Positions 26,384 to 33,854 of a stretch of DNA of 64,000 nucleotides are shown piece after piece. The notes under the pieces were generated by a model. The model worked only from the letters and a program-made list of their open reading frames with translations, searched no databases and was not told the DNA's origin. Made by a program: the position numbers and the translations under genes. Source of the stretch: Catalimonadaceae bacterium JC749 (GTDB taxonomy: Bacteria; Bacteroidota; Bacteroidia; Cytophagales; Cyclobacteriaceae). The DNA lies in contig JAJNNC010000002.1 of NCBI GenBank assembly GCA_021730635.1, positions 62,001-126,000 on the forward strand, written 5' to 3'. Positions within the stretch are counted from its first letter, which is position 1. Each line of letters opens with the position of its first letter.

Positions 26384-27229
26384 TTATAGTTGTAATAATG
26401 CCTCTTTTACTTCTTCCATCAGCCACCAAGGGGTGGAAGTAGCACCGCAAATACCAATGGTATCCCCTTGCTGAAACCAGGCAGGATCTATATCCTCTTT
26501 TTTTGAGATAAAATAGGTATTCGGGTTGGTCGCTTTGCATACCCCATACAAAACTTTACCGTTGGAAGATTTGGTGCCGGATACAAACAGGATTTTATGA
26601 TAACGGCTTGCAAATGCGCGGAGTTCCTTGTCCCGGTTGGATACCTGGCGGCAAATCGTATCATTTGTATTGACTTCAATGCCATGTTCTCGTAGAATAG
26701 CATTGATTTCGTAAAATTTATCGGTACTCTTGGTGGTCTGGCTATACAAGGTGATCTGCCTGGGCAGTGAGGCCAGATCCAGCTCAGCAATGTCCTGAAA
26801 AACGACGGCCTCCTGATTGGTTTGTCCTAAAAGTCCCTCTACTTCTGCATGGCCGTGTTTACCGTAAATGTAAATTTTTTCTTTTTTATCAAAAGAATTT
26901 TTGATCCTGTTCTGAAGTTTCAGCACTACCGGGCAGGAAGCGTCTACCAGTTCAAGATTATTTTCTACCGCTATGCGGTAAGTGGAAGGAGGTTCTCCAT
27001 GGGCTCTGATCAATACTTTTTCGTTTCGGATTTGCTGAAGAGCTTCGTGGTCAATAATCTTAAGCCCTTTGGCTTCCAGACGCCTCACTTCTTCATCGTT
27101 GTGCACAATATCACCCAGACAGTAGAGGTACCCTTGTTCGTTCAGAATGTCTTCTGCCATTTCTATGGCATAGACAACACCGAAACAAAAGCCTGAGTTA
27201 CTGTCAATATCAACTTTCAGATCTAACAT
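26384..27229 (-). CDS. ispH: 4-hydroxy-3-methylbut-2-enyl diphosphate reductase (IspH/LytB)
   Basis: Last enzyme of the MEP pathway, a [4Fe-4S] protein that reduces HMBPP to IPP and DMAPP. ATG 27229 gives 281 residues and places the first cluster Cys at C15 in NSGFCFGV; other landmarks are the second Cys in VDASCPVV, HGHAEVEG, SQTTKS and the C-terminal GICGATSTP. An upstream GTG three codons earlier is less likely. It sits between crtB (51-base gap) and crtW (7-base gap), which ties supply of isoprenoid precursor to pigment synthesis in one operon. If this is the only ispH, the operon must also have basal expression. Confidence 0.95.
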   Translation of the reverse strand: MLDLKVDIDSNSGFCFGVVYAIEMAEDILNEQGYLYCLGDIVHNDEEVRRLEAKGLKIIDHEALQQIRNEKVLIRAHGEPPSTYRIAVENNLELVDASCPVVLKLQNRIKNSFDKKEKIYIYGKHGHAEVEGLLGQTNQEAVVFQDIAELDLASLPRQITLYSQTTKSTDKFYEINAILREHGIEVNTNDTICRQVSNRDKELRAFASRYHKILFVSGTKSSNGKVLYGVCKATNPNTYFISKKEDIDPAWFQQGDTIGICGATSTPWWLMEEVKEALLQL

Positions 27230-27280
27230 ACAACACACTTTATAGAAAGCCCCTCTTATATTGTTTACGTAGTTTCTTGG

Positions 27281-28114
27281 TTAGAGGTAATTAAACCGAT
27301 GCCGAAAGTAGGTGCCCACCAACAGGGCAAACTTCTGGTTATCCGGTATTCGTATCCGTTCACTGGCGATTCGGGCCGGTGAACAATTCTTGATCTTTTT
27401 GAATAGATTCAGATAATAGACATAAGCCAGATATACCCCGGCTCTTGCTCCTACAGGAAGTTTGAGAATACCGGCATAGGCCTGATCAAAGTCCTTCTGA
27501 ATATCTTCTTCAATCTGATATTTAGCATGTTCAGTGAAGTGGTCAAAATCGATGTCTGGAAAATAGACCCTGCCTCTTTCATAGTAGTCGCTTTTCATGT
27601 CCCGGAGAAAATTTACTTTCTGGAAAGCAGCTCCCAGGTGTCTGGCTGGCGTTTTGAGCGTTTCATAAAGCTCTTTCTTCCCTTCACAAAACACACGGAG
27701 ACACATAAGTCCCACTACTTCTGCCGAACCATAAATATAAGACTGATAACCCTCTTTGTTATAAGCGTCGTGGTGCAAATCCATTTCCATGCTTTTCAGG
27801 AAAGCCTCTATGAGTTCCTCTTCTATCTGATAATGGTGAGCTATTTTCTGAAACGCATGAAGTACCGGATTAAGACTAATTTTTTCTTCTATGGCCAGAT
27901 ACGTATCTTTCCTGAATTTGTGTAATAGTTTCTCTTTGTCAAAGTCGTGAAAAGTATCTACAATTTCATCTGCGTAGCGTACAAATCCATAGATAGCATA
28001 GATAGGATAGTGGAACTTTTTATGCAGCGTTTTAATGCCCAGGGTAAAAGAGGTACTGTAATGCTCTGTAATCAGCTTACTGCATTTGAAGGTAGTCAGG
28101 TCGAACAAGTCCAT
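27281..28114 (-). CDS. crtB: phytoene synthase CrtB
   Basis: Condenses two geranylgeranyl diphosphates to 15-cis-phytoene. ATG 28114 gives 277 residues, the usual size of bacterial CrtB; the longer reading adds eight unlikely residues. The two Asp-rich motifs for diphosphate and magnesium are present: DEIVDTFHD (about residues 48-56) and FLRDMKSDYYERGRVYFP (about 165-182). STSFTLGIKTL matches the conserved N-terminal helix. The gene lies between crtI (42-base gap) and ispH in the pigment operon. Confidence 0.95.
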   Translation of the reverse strand: MDLFDLTTFKCSKLITEHYSTSFTLGIKTLHKKFHYPIYAIYGFVRYADEIVDTFHDFDKEKLLHKFRKDTYLAIEEKISLNPVLHAFQKIAHHYQIEEELIEAFLKSMEMDLHHDAYNKEGYQSYIYGSAEVVGLMCLRVFCEGKKELYETLKTPARHLGAAFQKVNFLRDMKSDYYERGRVYFPDIDFDHFTEHAKYQIEEDIQKDFDQAYAGILKLPVGARAGVYLAYVYYLNLFKKIKNCSPARIASERIRIPDNQKFALLVGTYFRHRFNYL

Positions 28115-28156
28115 AAACTGAAAGTCAATGTGGTACAAAATTCCTATAAATAGTAT

Positions 28157-29629
28157 TCAACAAGCTTTAGCAATTTCTTCTGCTACTACCCGACCTGAAA
28201 TCAGAGAGGGAGGAACACCGGGCCCTGGCACGGTGAGTTGTCCTGTATAATACAGATTGTCTACCTTTTTACTTTTCAACCCCGGTTTCAGCAGTGCTGT
28301 TTGCCTTAATGTATTAGCCAGCCCATAAGCATTTCCTTTATAGGCATTATAATCTTTGATAAAATCCTGGTGCGCATAGCTTCGTTTGAACACCACTGCA
28401 TCACGAACCGGTTGCCCTATGTAATGCTCCAGGCGGTCCATAACCAGATGGTAATAGTTCTCTCTGATACTGTCGTTATCTTCTAACCCTACCGCTACCG
28501 GAATCAGGATGAATAAATTTTCATGATCTGGTGGCGCAACCGAAGGATCTGTCTTTGACGTCACCGAGAGATAGAACAAAGGGTCATCCGGCCATTGCTT
28601 ATTTTCATAAATGTCCTTGGCGTGTGGTGTAAAGTCTCTGTCGAAAAACAAGTTATGATGCGTAAGCTTATCCAGTTTTTTATTGACACCCAGATAGAAG
28701 ATCAGGGATGAGGGAGCCAGCGATCTTTTGTGCCAGTAGGCTTCACTGTAGCTTCTATAAGCAGCGGGGAGTAGTTCAGTTTCTACATGATGATAATCTG
28801 CACTGGCCACACACAGGTCGGCCTTAAAACTTTGCTGTTGTGTATGAACCCGGCTGACCTTCTTATCCTGTATCTCCAGGGAGCGTACATCCTGACTAAA
28901 GCGAAAATCAACCCCTTTTTCCCGGGCTAGTTTTACCATGCCTTCTATGATCTTGTACATACCTCCCATTGGATACCAGGTGCCTAGCTGAAGGTCCGCA
29001 TAATTCATAAGACTATAGAGAGCGGGTGTATTCTGTGGCAAAGCGCCCAACAAAAGAATGGGAAACTCCATAATCCGGAGAATGTGTTCGTCGTGGAAAA
29101 AGGAGCGAATATGTTGGTGGAAGGGTTTGAAAATATCCATCCGGAAAATGTCATACAACAGCTTGAAGCTCATGAACTCAGCTATCGAACGACTGGGTTT
29201 GTACACCAGCTGGTGCATGCCCACCTGGTATTTGTAAGCAGCCTGCGCCAAAAATTTTTTCAGCTGCAAGCTGCTTCCTTGTTCTAATGTTTCAAAAATT
29301 TGGTAGAGTGCCTGCAGGTTTGCAGGCATATCAATAAAGTAATCTTTATGAAAGATGACTCTGTAAGAGGGATCTAGCCTCTTCAGGTCATAAAAATCGG
29401 AAGTATGATATCCGAAACTTTCAAAGTAGCTGTCAAAAACATCTGGCATCCAATACCAGCTAGGACCCATATCAAAGGTAAACCCATGCTCTGAAAAAGT
29501 ACGTGCCCTTCCACCTGGCGTTTCATTCTTTTCTAATACCGTCACCTCATAGCCTTTGCTTGCCAGGGAAGTGGCAGCAGAGATCCCAGAAAATCCTGAT
29601 CCTATTACAACTACTTTTTTTTTTGACAT
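28157..29629 (-). CDS. crtI: phytoene desaturase CrtI
   Basis: The 490-residue flavoprotein converts phytoene to lycopene. The FAD dinucleotide motif is at the N-terminus (VVVIGSGFSGISAATSLASKG, ending in VLEKN), followed by the PGGRARTF segment and DMGPSWY; the C-terminal GQLTVPGPGVPPSLISGR is the bacterial-type phytoene dehydrogenase signature. Start ATG 29629 lies 2 bases past the sigma-factor stop, so translation is coupled. No second desaturase (CrtD type) is in the window. Confidence 0.95.
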   Translation of the reverse strand: MSKKKVVVIGSGFSGISAATSLASKGYEVTVLEKNETPGGRARTFSEHGFTFDMGPSWYWMPDVFDSYFESFGYHTSDFYDLKRLDPSYRVIFHKDYFIDMPANLQALYQIFETLEQGSSLQLKKFLAQAAYKYQVGMHQLVYKPSRSIAEFMSFKLLYDIFRMDIFKPFHQHIRSFFHDEHILRIMEFPILLLGALPQNTPALYSLMNYADLQLGTWYPMGGMYKIIEGMVKLAREKGVDFRFSQDVRSLEIQDKKVSRVHTQQQSFKADLCVASADYHHVETELLPAAYRSYSEAYWHKRSLAPSSLIFYLGVNKKLDKLTHHNLFFDRDFTPHAKDIYENKQWPDDPLFYLSVTSKTDPSVAPPDHENLFILIPVAVGLEDNDSIRENYYHLVMDRLEHYIGQPVRDAVVFKRSYAHQDFIKDYNAYKGNAYGLANTLRQTALLKPGLKSKKVDNLYYTGQLTVPGPGVPPSLISGRVVAEEIAKAC

Positions 29630-29631
29630 TA

Positions 29632-30144
29632 CTATTCTTTGACGGCATAATTTTTCAGAACCGATTTTAACTCTTTACGGGCAATATGAATTCGGTTTTT
29701 TACGGTTCCGATAGGAATATTGAGCCTGTCGGCAATTTCATGATATTTAAACCCTCTGAAATGCATCATGAAAGGAGTACGATAGGCATTGTCCAGCTTA
29801 CTGATAGCCCGGTTGATATCTCGCATGGCGAAGCTGCCATAGGCTAAGTTTTCAGTGATATTGCTGGTACTGTTGATATAATGCAGGTTATCGGTTGTAT
29901 CAATGAAAGTATTTCTTCTTACCATCCGCTGATAATTGGTAATGAAAGTGTTTTTCATGATGGTGTATAACCAAGCCTTCAGGTTAGTACCGTCTGTAAA
30001 TTTATCCCGGTTAGTAAAAGCTTTCAAAATTGTTTCCTGAAGCAGATCATTAGCTTCTTCCATGTCCTTGGTGAGTTTCAGTGCAAATGGTTTTAAGGAT
30101 TTGGACATCTTGTTTAGCGAGTAACTGAATTCTAGTGCTGTCAT
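29632..30144 (-). CDS. ECF-type sigma factor heading the carotenoid operon
   Basis: The 170-residue protein has sigma region 2 (about residues 15-80; MEEANDLLQETILKAFTNRDKF, NLKAWLYTIMKNTFITNYQR) and region 4 (about 112-165; helix-turn-helix YHEIADRLNIPIGTVKNRIHIARKEL). It matches the RpoE-like sigma factors common in Bacteroidota. It is the first gene of the operon, 2 bases before crtI, and no anti-sigma gene is adjacent; the MerR-type regulator at 30582 is the nearest regulator. It may activate its own operon or other light- or stress-responsive genes. Confidence 0.92.
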   Translation of the reverse strand: MTALEFSYSLNKMSKSLKPFALKLTKDMEEANDLLQETILKAFTNRDKFTDGTNLKAWLYTIMKNTFITNYQRMVRRNTFIDTTDNLHYINSTSNITENLAYGSFAMRDINRAISKLDNAYRTPFMMHFRGFKYHEIADRLNIPIGTVKNRIHIARKELKSVLKNYAVKE

Positions 30145-30581
30145 AAAAATAACTGTTTGGGTTTGTTTAAAAAAAACGAGAGTACGAAAAAAATGTTTAA
30201 GAAAAATTAAAAAATGTTAAACAAAAAAATTGATAAAAAATCAGTTATGAAATCTTAAAAAGAGTTTAGTAAGCATGTAGAAGTAATTTACTTAAATTTA
30301 AAAAATAATGAACTTAATATCAAAAAAATCTGAAATTACTTTGTTTTAGCTTGCTTCAACAAAATTAAAAAAATATCTCAAAAACAAAAGAGCTTATTTG
30401 AAAATTGTCGGATTAAATTTAAATCACATTAAAAAATATGTCAATACAGTTAAAAAAATAAAGGGTCATGTTGATTGATAACTTTGTATACGGGCTTGCC
30501 TTCAGGAAGGGTTCAAAAAGAATAAAATAAATCAACCATAGGGTCAGCTATTGGCTCTTGTCAATTTTATATTGTCTTATT
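30145..30581. other. AT-rich regulatory gap between the sigma gene and the merR gene
   Basis: This 437-base stretch, very rich in A/T, lies upstream of the minus-strand carotenoid operon and downstream of the merR gene. It holds a candidate promoter (30360-30387), a direct repeat AAATGTTWAA at 30191-30200 and 30212-30221 (offset 21 bases, two helical turns), and the inverted pair TTTGTTTAA (30162-30170)/TTAAACAAA (30217-30225). A plus-strand TAACTTTG at 30479-30486 resembles a -7 box but has no -33 partner. No small gene is credible. Confidence 0.4.
30360..30387 (-). promoter_or_regulatory. candidate Bacteroidota-type promoter of the carotenoid operon
   Basis: Read on the minus strand, TTG (30387-30385), a 17-base spacer and TAATTTTG (30367-30360) match the Bacteroidota vegetative consensus TTG-N17-23-TAnnTTTG exactly. 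A start near 30353 would leave a leader of about 210 bases before the sigma gene ATG at 30144, room for the repeats at 30162-30225. AT-rich sequence makes chance matches possible. Confidence 0.35.
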
Positions 30582-31466
30582 CTAGGAGTTTTCTGTAATA
30601 GAATCGATAAATTGATGGACGCTGGAAAAAATCCTGACATTGTTTTTGGTATTGATATGTTGTATAAGTACCTGATAACCACTGAGTAAAATGGTAGTGT
30701 CTGGAAAAGCGTTAGCCAAACGATCCACATATTCCTGTACTTCTTCTGCAGCAGGACTGGTGGTGATCACAGTAAGCATAAACTCCGGTTTGTGTATCTC
30801 ATGCACAATTTTTAAATCTTCAAAAGGAAGATTTTGCCCGAAATAGACTACCTTGTTTTTTCTGGATTTGATTACGTAATTGATAAACAGAAGCGTAAGT
30901 TCATGTAATTCTCCTTCGGGAAGATACAGCAGATACTTCGCCTTTTTTTCTGCTTCGGAGACAAACTGACTGTCTATGGCCACGATCAATTTCTGACGGA
31001 TGAGATTCGAGATAAAATGCTCCTGGGCAGGATTGATAGAGCCTGTTTGCCACAACATTCCTATTTTGGAAAGAAAAGGATAAATCACATGTAGCATAGT
31101 TTTTTCAAATCCCATCTTCAGAATATTGGTAGCCATAATTTTTTCAAACCTGTCTTCATCCAAGTCAATCATGGTTAGCGTAAGCGCATGAATCTGATCC
31201 GGATAATGAAGGCTCTTTTCGGTGAATCTTATCACCTCACTACGGATCTCCTCCTGGTTCATTCCCGCAATCTTGGATATTTTATACCCGTTCTCTTTTA
31301 AGAGTGCAATATTCAATACCAGCTTCAGGTCTTCGTCATCGTAGTAGCGAATGTTGGTGTCTGTGCGCTTGGGAACAATGAATTGATAGCGTTGTTCCCA
31401 GATTCTGAGTGTATGTGCTTTGATGCCCGATAATTGCTCAAGGTCTTTGATAGAATAAGTACTCAC
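30582..31466 (-). CDS. MerR-family regulator with cobalamin-binding domain (CarH/LitR type)
   Basis: GTG 31466 is the only plausible start: it leaves a compact MerR DNA-binding domain (STYSIKDLEQLSGIKAHTLRIWEQRY, residues 2-27), with 294 residues in all. The middle helical bundle has W139, then nine residues, then E149-H150 (LWQTGSINPAQEHF), the W-x9-EH motif of CarH photoreceptors that caps adenosylcobalamin. The C-terminal Rossmann-like B12 domain carries H188 in GELHE, at the place of the lower axial ligand. CarH represses carotenoid genes in the dark and releases DNA when light breaks the Co-C bond. The gene is 32 bases downstream of crtZ and faces away from nothing else regulatory, so control of both pigment operons is likely. 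Confidence 0.9.
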   Translation of the reverse strand: MSTYSIKDLEQLSGIKAHTLRIWEQRYQFIVPKRTDTNIRYYDDEDLKLVLNIALLKENGYKISKIAGMNQEEIRSEVIRFTEKSLHYPDQIHALTLTMIDLDEDRFEKIMATNILKMGFEKTMLHVIYPFLSKIGMLWQTGSINPAQEHFISNLIRQKLIVAIDSQFVSEAEKKAKYLLYLPEGELHELTLLFINYVIKSRKNKVVYFGQNLPFEDLKIVHEIHKPEFMLTVITTSPAAEEVQEYVDRLANAFPDTTILLSGYQVLIQHINTKNNVRIFSSVHQFIDSITENS

Positions 31467-31498
31467 TGTGATAAGCCCTGCTGTTAGTAAATAAATAG

Positions 31499-31942
31499 TT
31501 ACTTGCGGAAATATTTCCCAGGTACCCACAAAAGGCCAAAACAGACGGCCCCATCGCGGTGATTGGAATGGTGGTGATCCCGGTGCGCTTTGGCTATAGC
31601 TTCCAGGTATTTGTTTTCCGATCTGCCAAGCAACCTGATGCGCTTATGAATGAACAGGTCATGTAGCAGAAAATACAGGAAGCCATACAAAGTAATGCCA
31701 CAACCTATCCAAAATTTATAATCCAGAGATTCCAGTCCTGAAATTATTAGTAAGACGGCAATTAACCCAAAAAACAAAGAAAAAAAGTCGTTTCTCTCTA
31801 AAAAACCTTTATGCTTATGATGATGGGTTTTATGGATCGACCATAGGGGGCCATGCATAATATATTTGTGAATAGCCCAGGAAAACACTTCCATTCCAGC
31901 AAATCCGACAAGAAAAAAGAAGATAGCACTTGCATAATCCAT
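31499..31942 (-). CDS. crtZ: beta-carotene 3-hydroxylase CrtZ
   Basis: ATG 31942 gives 147 residues, typical of CrtZ; the longer open frame only adds sequence overlapping the preceding gene. The di-iron histidine motifs of the sterol-desaturase/hydroxylase superfamily are clear: HKYIMH (H25, H30), HKTHHHKHKG (about 37-46), HDLFIHKR and HRDHHHSNH near residue 125. Three or four membrane helices. It hydroxylates C-3 of beta-ionone rings. It lies 22 bases after cruF and 32 before the merR gene on the same strand, separate from the crtI-crtB-crtW operon. Confidence 0.93.
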   Translation of the reverse strand: MDYASAIFFFLVGFAGMEVFSWAIHKYIMHGPLWSIHKTHHHKHKGFLERNDFFSLFFGLIAVLLIISGLESLDYKFWIGCGITLYGFLYFLLHDLFIHKRIRLLGRSENKYLEAIAKAHRDHHHSNHRDGAVCFGLLWVPGKYFRK

Positions 31943-31964
31943 AGGAAAGAAAACCTTTGCTGGC

Positions 31965-32645
31965 CTAAAATGTTTGTGCCAGAAAATAATGGCCTGTTTG
32001 TAATAATAAAAAAAATGTAAGTTGAATAACAAGCAGATAGAGGGCCAAAGGGTTTTTTTTATGAAAAGGTAGAAGGTAAAACAGACACTGCAGGGCAAAA
32101 GAAACAACAAACCAGCCCAGGTAATTCTTAATCGGTATCTTTGAGCCTGCCCAGTCCCAGTAATGATGAAATACAGCTACCGGCTCAATAAGGAAGTCCA
32201 TGCCAGTCATAAGTGCTGCTGCCAGCAAACTCTTTACTAAAAAATGAACTTTCAGAGGATACAGGACGGTGCCCACGGCATAGATCAGAATGAGCCAGTT
32301 AACACCAATGATGACAGGTACGTCCAAAAATTTAAAACCTAAGGAAGTTTTGTAGGTGTAGTCTCCAAAAATAAGTTTTGTCTTGACGCCTATCACCTCT
32401 ATACTGAATCCGGTCAGCATTACAACGAACATAAAAAGGATAAAAGAAAAGCGCCAATCCTGGTGAAAATACAGGAGCAAGCCAGCGGAAAGCAGTAGAT
32501 TCAGGGGGGTGGCTATTTCGAAAAACGAACGGGTTTGCGGGATCAGTAATCCGATCAGACCAAAAAAATGCACTGTAACCAATATACCTACCGCTAAGGA
32601 AATATTCCTGGCAGGTATGTCTTTAAAGAAAAGATTTTTGTCCAC
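31965..32645 (-). CDS. cruF: carotenoid 1',2'-hydratase, CruF/DUF422 family
   Basis: A polytopic membrane protein of about 226 residues with some seven helices. Hallmarks of the CruF/DUF422 family are EVIGVKTKLIFGDYTY, VPVIIGVNWLILIY, GMDFLIEPVA and HYWDWAGSKIPIKNYLGWF. CruF hydrates the acyclic psi-end of carotenoids such as gamma-carotene or lycopene to give a 1'-hydroxyl. No ATG exists at the N-terminus; GTG 32645 (VDKNLFF) fits the family better than TTG 32711. I considered lycopene cyclase, but the CrtYcd LPxEE motif is absent. It heads the cruF-crtZ-merR operon and points to a monocyclic 1'-hydroxy carotenoid such as flexixanthin. Confidence 0.82.
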   Translation of the reverse strand: MDKNLFFKDIPARNISLAVGILVTVHFFGLIGLLIPQTRSFFEIATPLNLLLSAGLLLYFHQDWRFSFILFMFVVMLTGFSIEVIGVKTKLIFGDYTYKTSLGFKFLDVPVIIGVNWLILIYAVGTVLYPLKVHFLVKSLLAAALMTGMDFLIEPVAVFHHYWDWAGSKIPIKNYLGWFVVSFALQCLFYLLPFHKKNPLALYLLVIQLTFFLLLQTGHYFLAQTF

Positions 32646-32731
32646 TAACACAAAGGGAATTTGCTTACCACTCTGACATTGTAAAATTACATTTCTTAGT
32701 GGTAATCCCAAGTAGACCGATAATGTTTAGC

Positions 32732-33094
32732 CTATTTAGTGGGTTTTACGTATTCTCTGAGAAGTTCGGTGACCAGGTCAAAATTTTGGCCAAGAGAAAT
32801 AGAGAGAAACTTAACATAAATGCGATCAGGAATTTTATGAGGACTATAACTTTTCTTCATCAGATGAAACCAACTTCTAAATTCTTCATGAGAGGTAAAG
32901 GATTGTACATATGCAAGAAATAACTCTTCCAACGCTTCTTTTTCCTTTTCTTCAAGTTCTTTTTCTGCAAATTGCTTTAACTCGGCCCTGATTAGCCGCT
33001 CTCTTTCCGTAGCGTCTGCTGTATATATCCCCCTGATGGGTTGGCATTTACTGCTTACTTCGCTGAATAATGCTTCAAGTTCTTTCCTTTTCAT
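32732..33094 (-). CDS. hypothetical helical protein
   Basis: ATG 33094 gives 120 residues (a longer frame would add a hydrophobic N-terminus from 33151). The protein is charged and helical, with an acidic KQFAEKELEEKEKEALEELF heptad-like stretch at about residues 40-60 and a C-terminal YVKFLSISLGQNFDLVTELLREYV. I do not recognise a family. It lies 86 bases before cruF on the same strand and could be co-transcribed with it. No enzymatic motif is seen. Confidence 0.55.
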   Translation of the reverse strand: MKRKELEALFSEVSSKCQPIRGIYTADATERERLIRAELKQFAEKELEEKEKEALEELFLAYVQSFTSHEEFRSWFHLMKKSYSPHKIPDRIYVKFLSISLGQNFDLVTELLREYVKPTK

Positions 33095-33330
33095 AACTCG
33101 ATAATGATAAAATACAAAACAATATAGCAATAAAATACCAAATAATATCAATAAAGTAATATAAAATGTGTTTTTGAACTTATGGGGTCCTGATTCGTTT
33201 TGTATCCCAGGTAGGGGTGCGATATCTTAGGACCTGTAACCGAAGGGTAATAGCTAAAATTATAGCAGATACGCCCTTATCCCTGATCTAGGAGAAGCTT
33301 TTATATCATAATACTTAAATCACTTGCACT

Positions 33331-33792
33331 ATGCTGGAACAAATCATTGCTTCATTAAAAGGTGAATTATTACAGAAATTTACCAAGGGAGAACAAAGTA
33401 TCCCGGAAGATAAGGTAGACGATGCCGTCGGACTGGCCAAAGACAATATGCTGGAAACTGTTAAAGACGAAGTTCAGCGAGGGAACCTCAATGGACTTTT
33501 AGACCTATTTAAGGACAAGCAAAATGTAGCCAGCCATCCTATTGTGACCAATATGATTATGAAATATGCAGGAGATCTGGGTGCCAAGTTAGGTATTCCT
33601 CCCAATATGGCTACAACTATTGCCAATTTTGCTATCCCTTTTATCCTGAAAAAAATAATGGGAAAAGCAGAGGAACAGGGTGTTGACCAGAATGCCTTGA
33701 TGGGCATGTTAGGAGGCTCTATGGGCGGTGGTGATATGGGTAACCTGATGAAGGGAAAATTTGGAGATGCATTAGGAGGTTTTCTAAAATAA
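33331..33792 (+). CDS. DUF937-like small helical protein
   Basis: The 153-residue product has an amphipathic N-terminal helix (MLEQIIASLKGELLQKF), a middle region with HPIVTNMIMKYAGDLGAKLGIPP and NFAIPFILKKIMGK, and a Gly/Met-rich C-terminus with GMLGGSMGGGDMGNL. This plan resembles DUF937/YidB-like proteins, with a conserved hydrophobic core and Gly-rich tail. No enzymatic site is evident. It is monocistronic, with a terminator-like hairpin just after the stop. Confidence 0.7.
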   Translation: MLEQIIASLKGELLQKFTKGEQSIPEDKVDDAVGLAKDNMLETVKDEVQRGNLNGLLDLFKDKQNVASHPIVTNMIMKYAGDLGAKLGIPPNMATTIANFAIPFILKKIMGKAEEQGVDQNALMGMLGGSMGGGDMGNLMKGKFGDALGGFLK

Positions 33793-33805
33793 AGACATAC
33801 ATCGG

Positions 33806-33852
33806 AAAATCGCAGGGCATTTGTCGTTGCGGTTTTCTTTGAAATACCCTGC
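33806..33852 (+). promoter_or_regulatory. two overlapping, mutually exclusive stem-loops ahead of the DUF1963 gene
   Basis: Stem A pairs AAAATCGCA (33806-33814) with TGCGGTTTT (33828-33836; one wobble) and runs into TTTTCTTT, so it looks like a terminator for the preceding gene (13 bases after its stop). Stem B pairs GCAGGGCATTT (33812-33822) with AAATACCCTGC (33842-33852; one mismatch) and ends 2 bases before the next ATG (33855). A and B share 33812-33814, so only one can form at a time. Confidence 0.4.
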
Positions 33853-33854
33853 CT

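Noticed and set aside
30479-30486. Plus-strand TAACTTTG as a promoter for an antisense RNA to merR
   Set aside because: There is no TTG box 17-23 bases upstream, and a plus-strand transcript would only meet the 3' end of merR after about 100 bases.
31965-32645. Reading the DUF422 protein as the missing lycopene cyclase
   Set aside because: CrtYcd-type cyclases carry LPxEE segments that are absent; the protein instead has the CruF/DUF422 landmarks GVNW and PIKNYLGWF.
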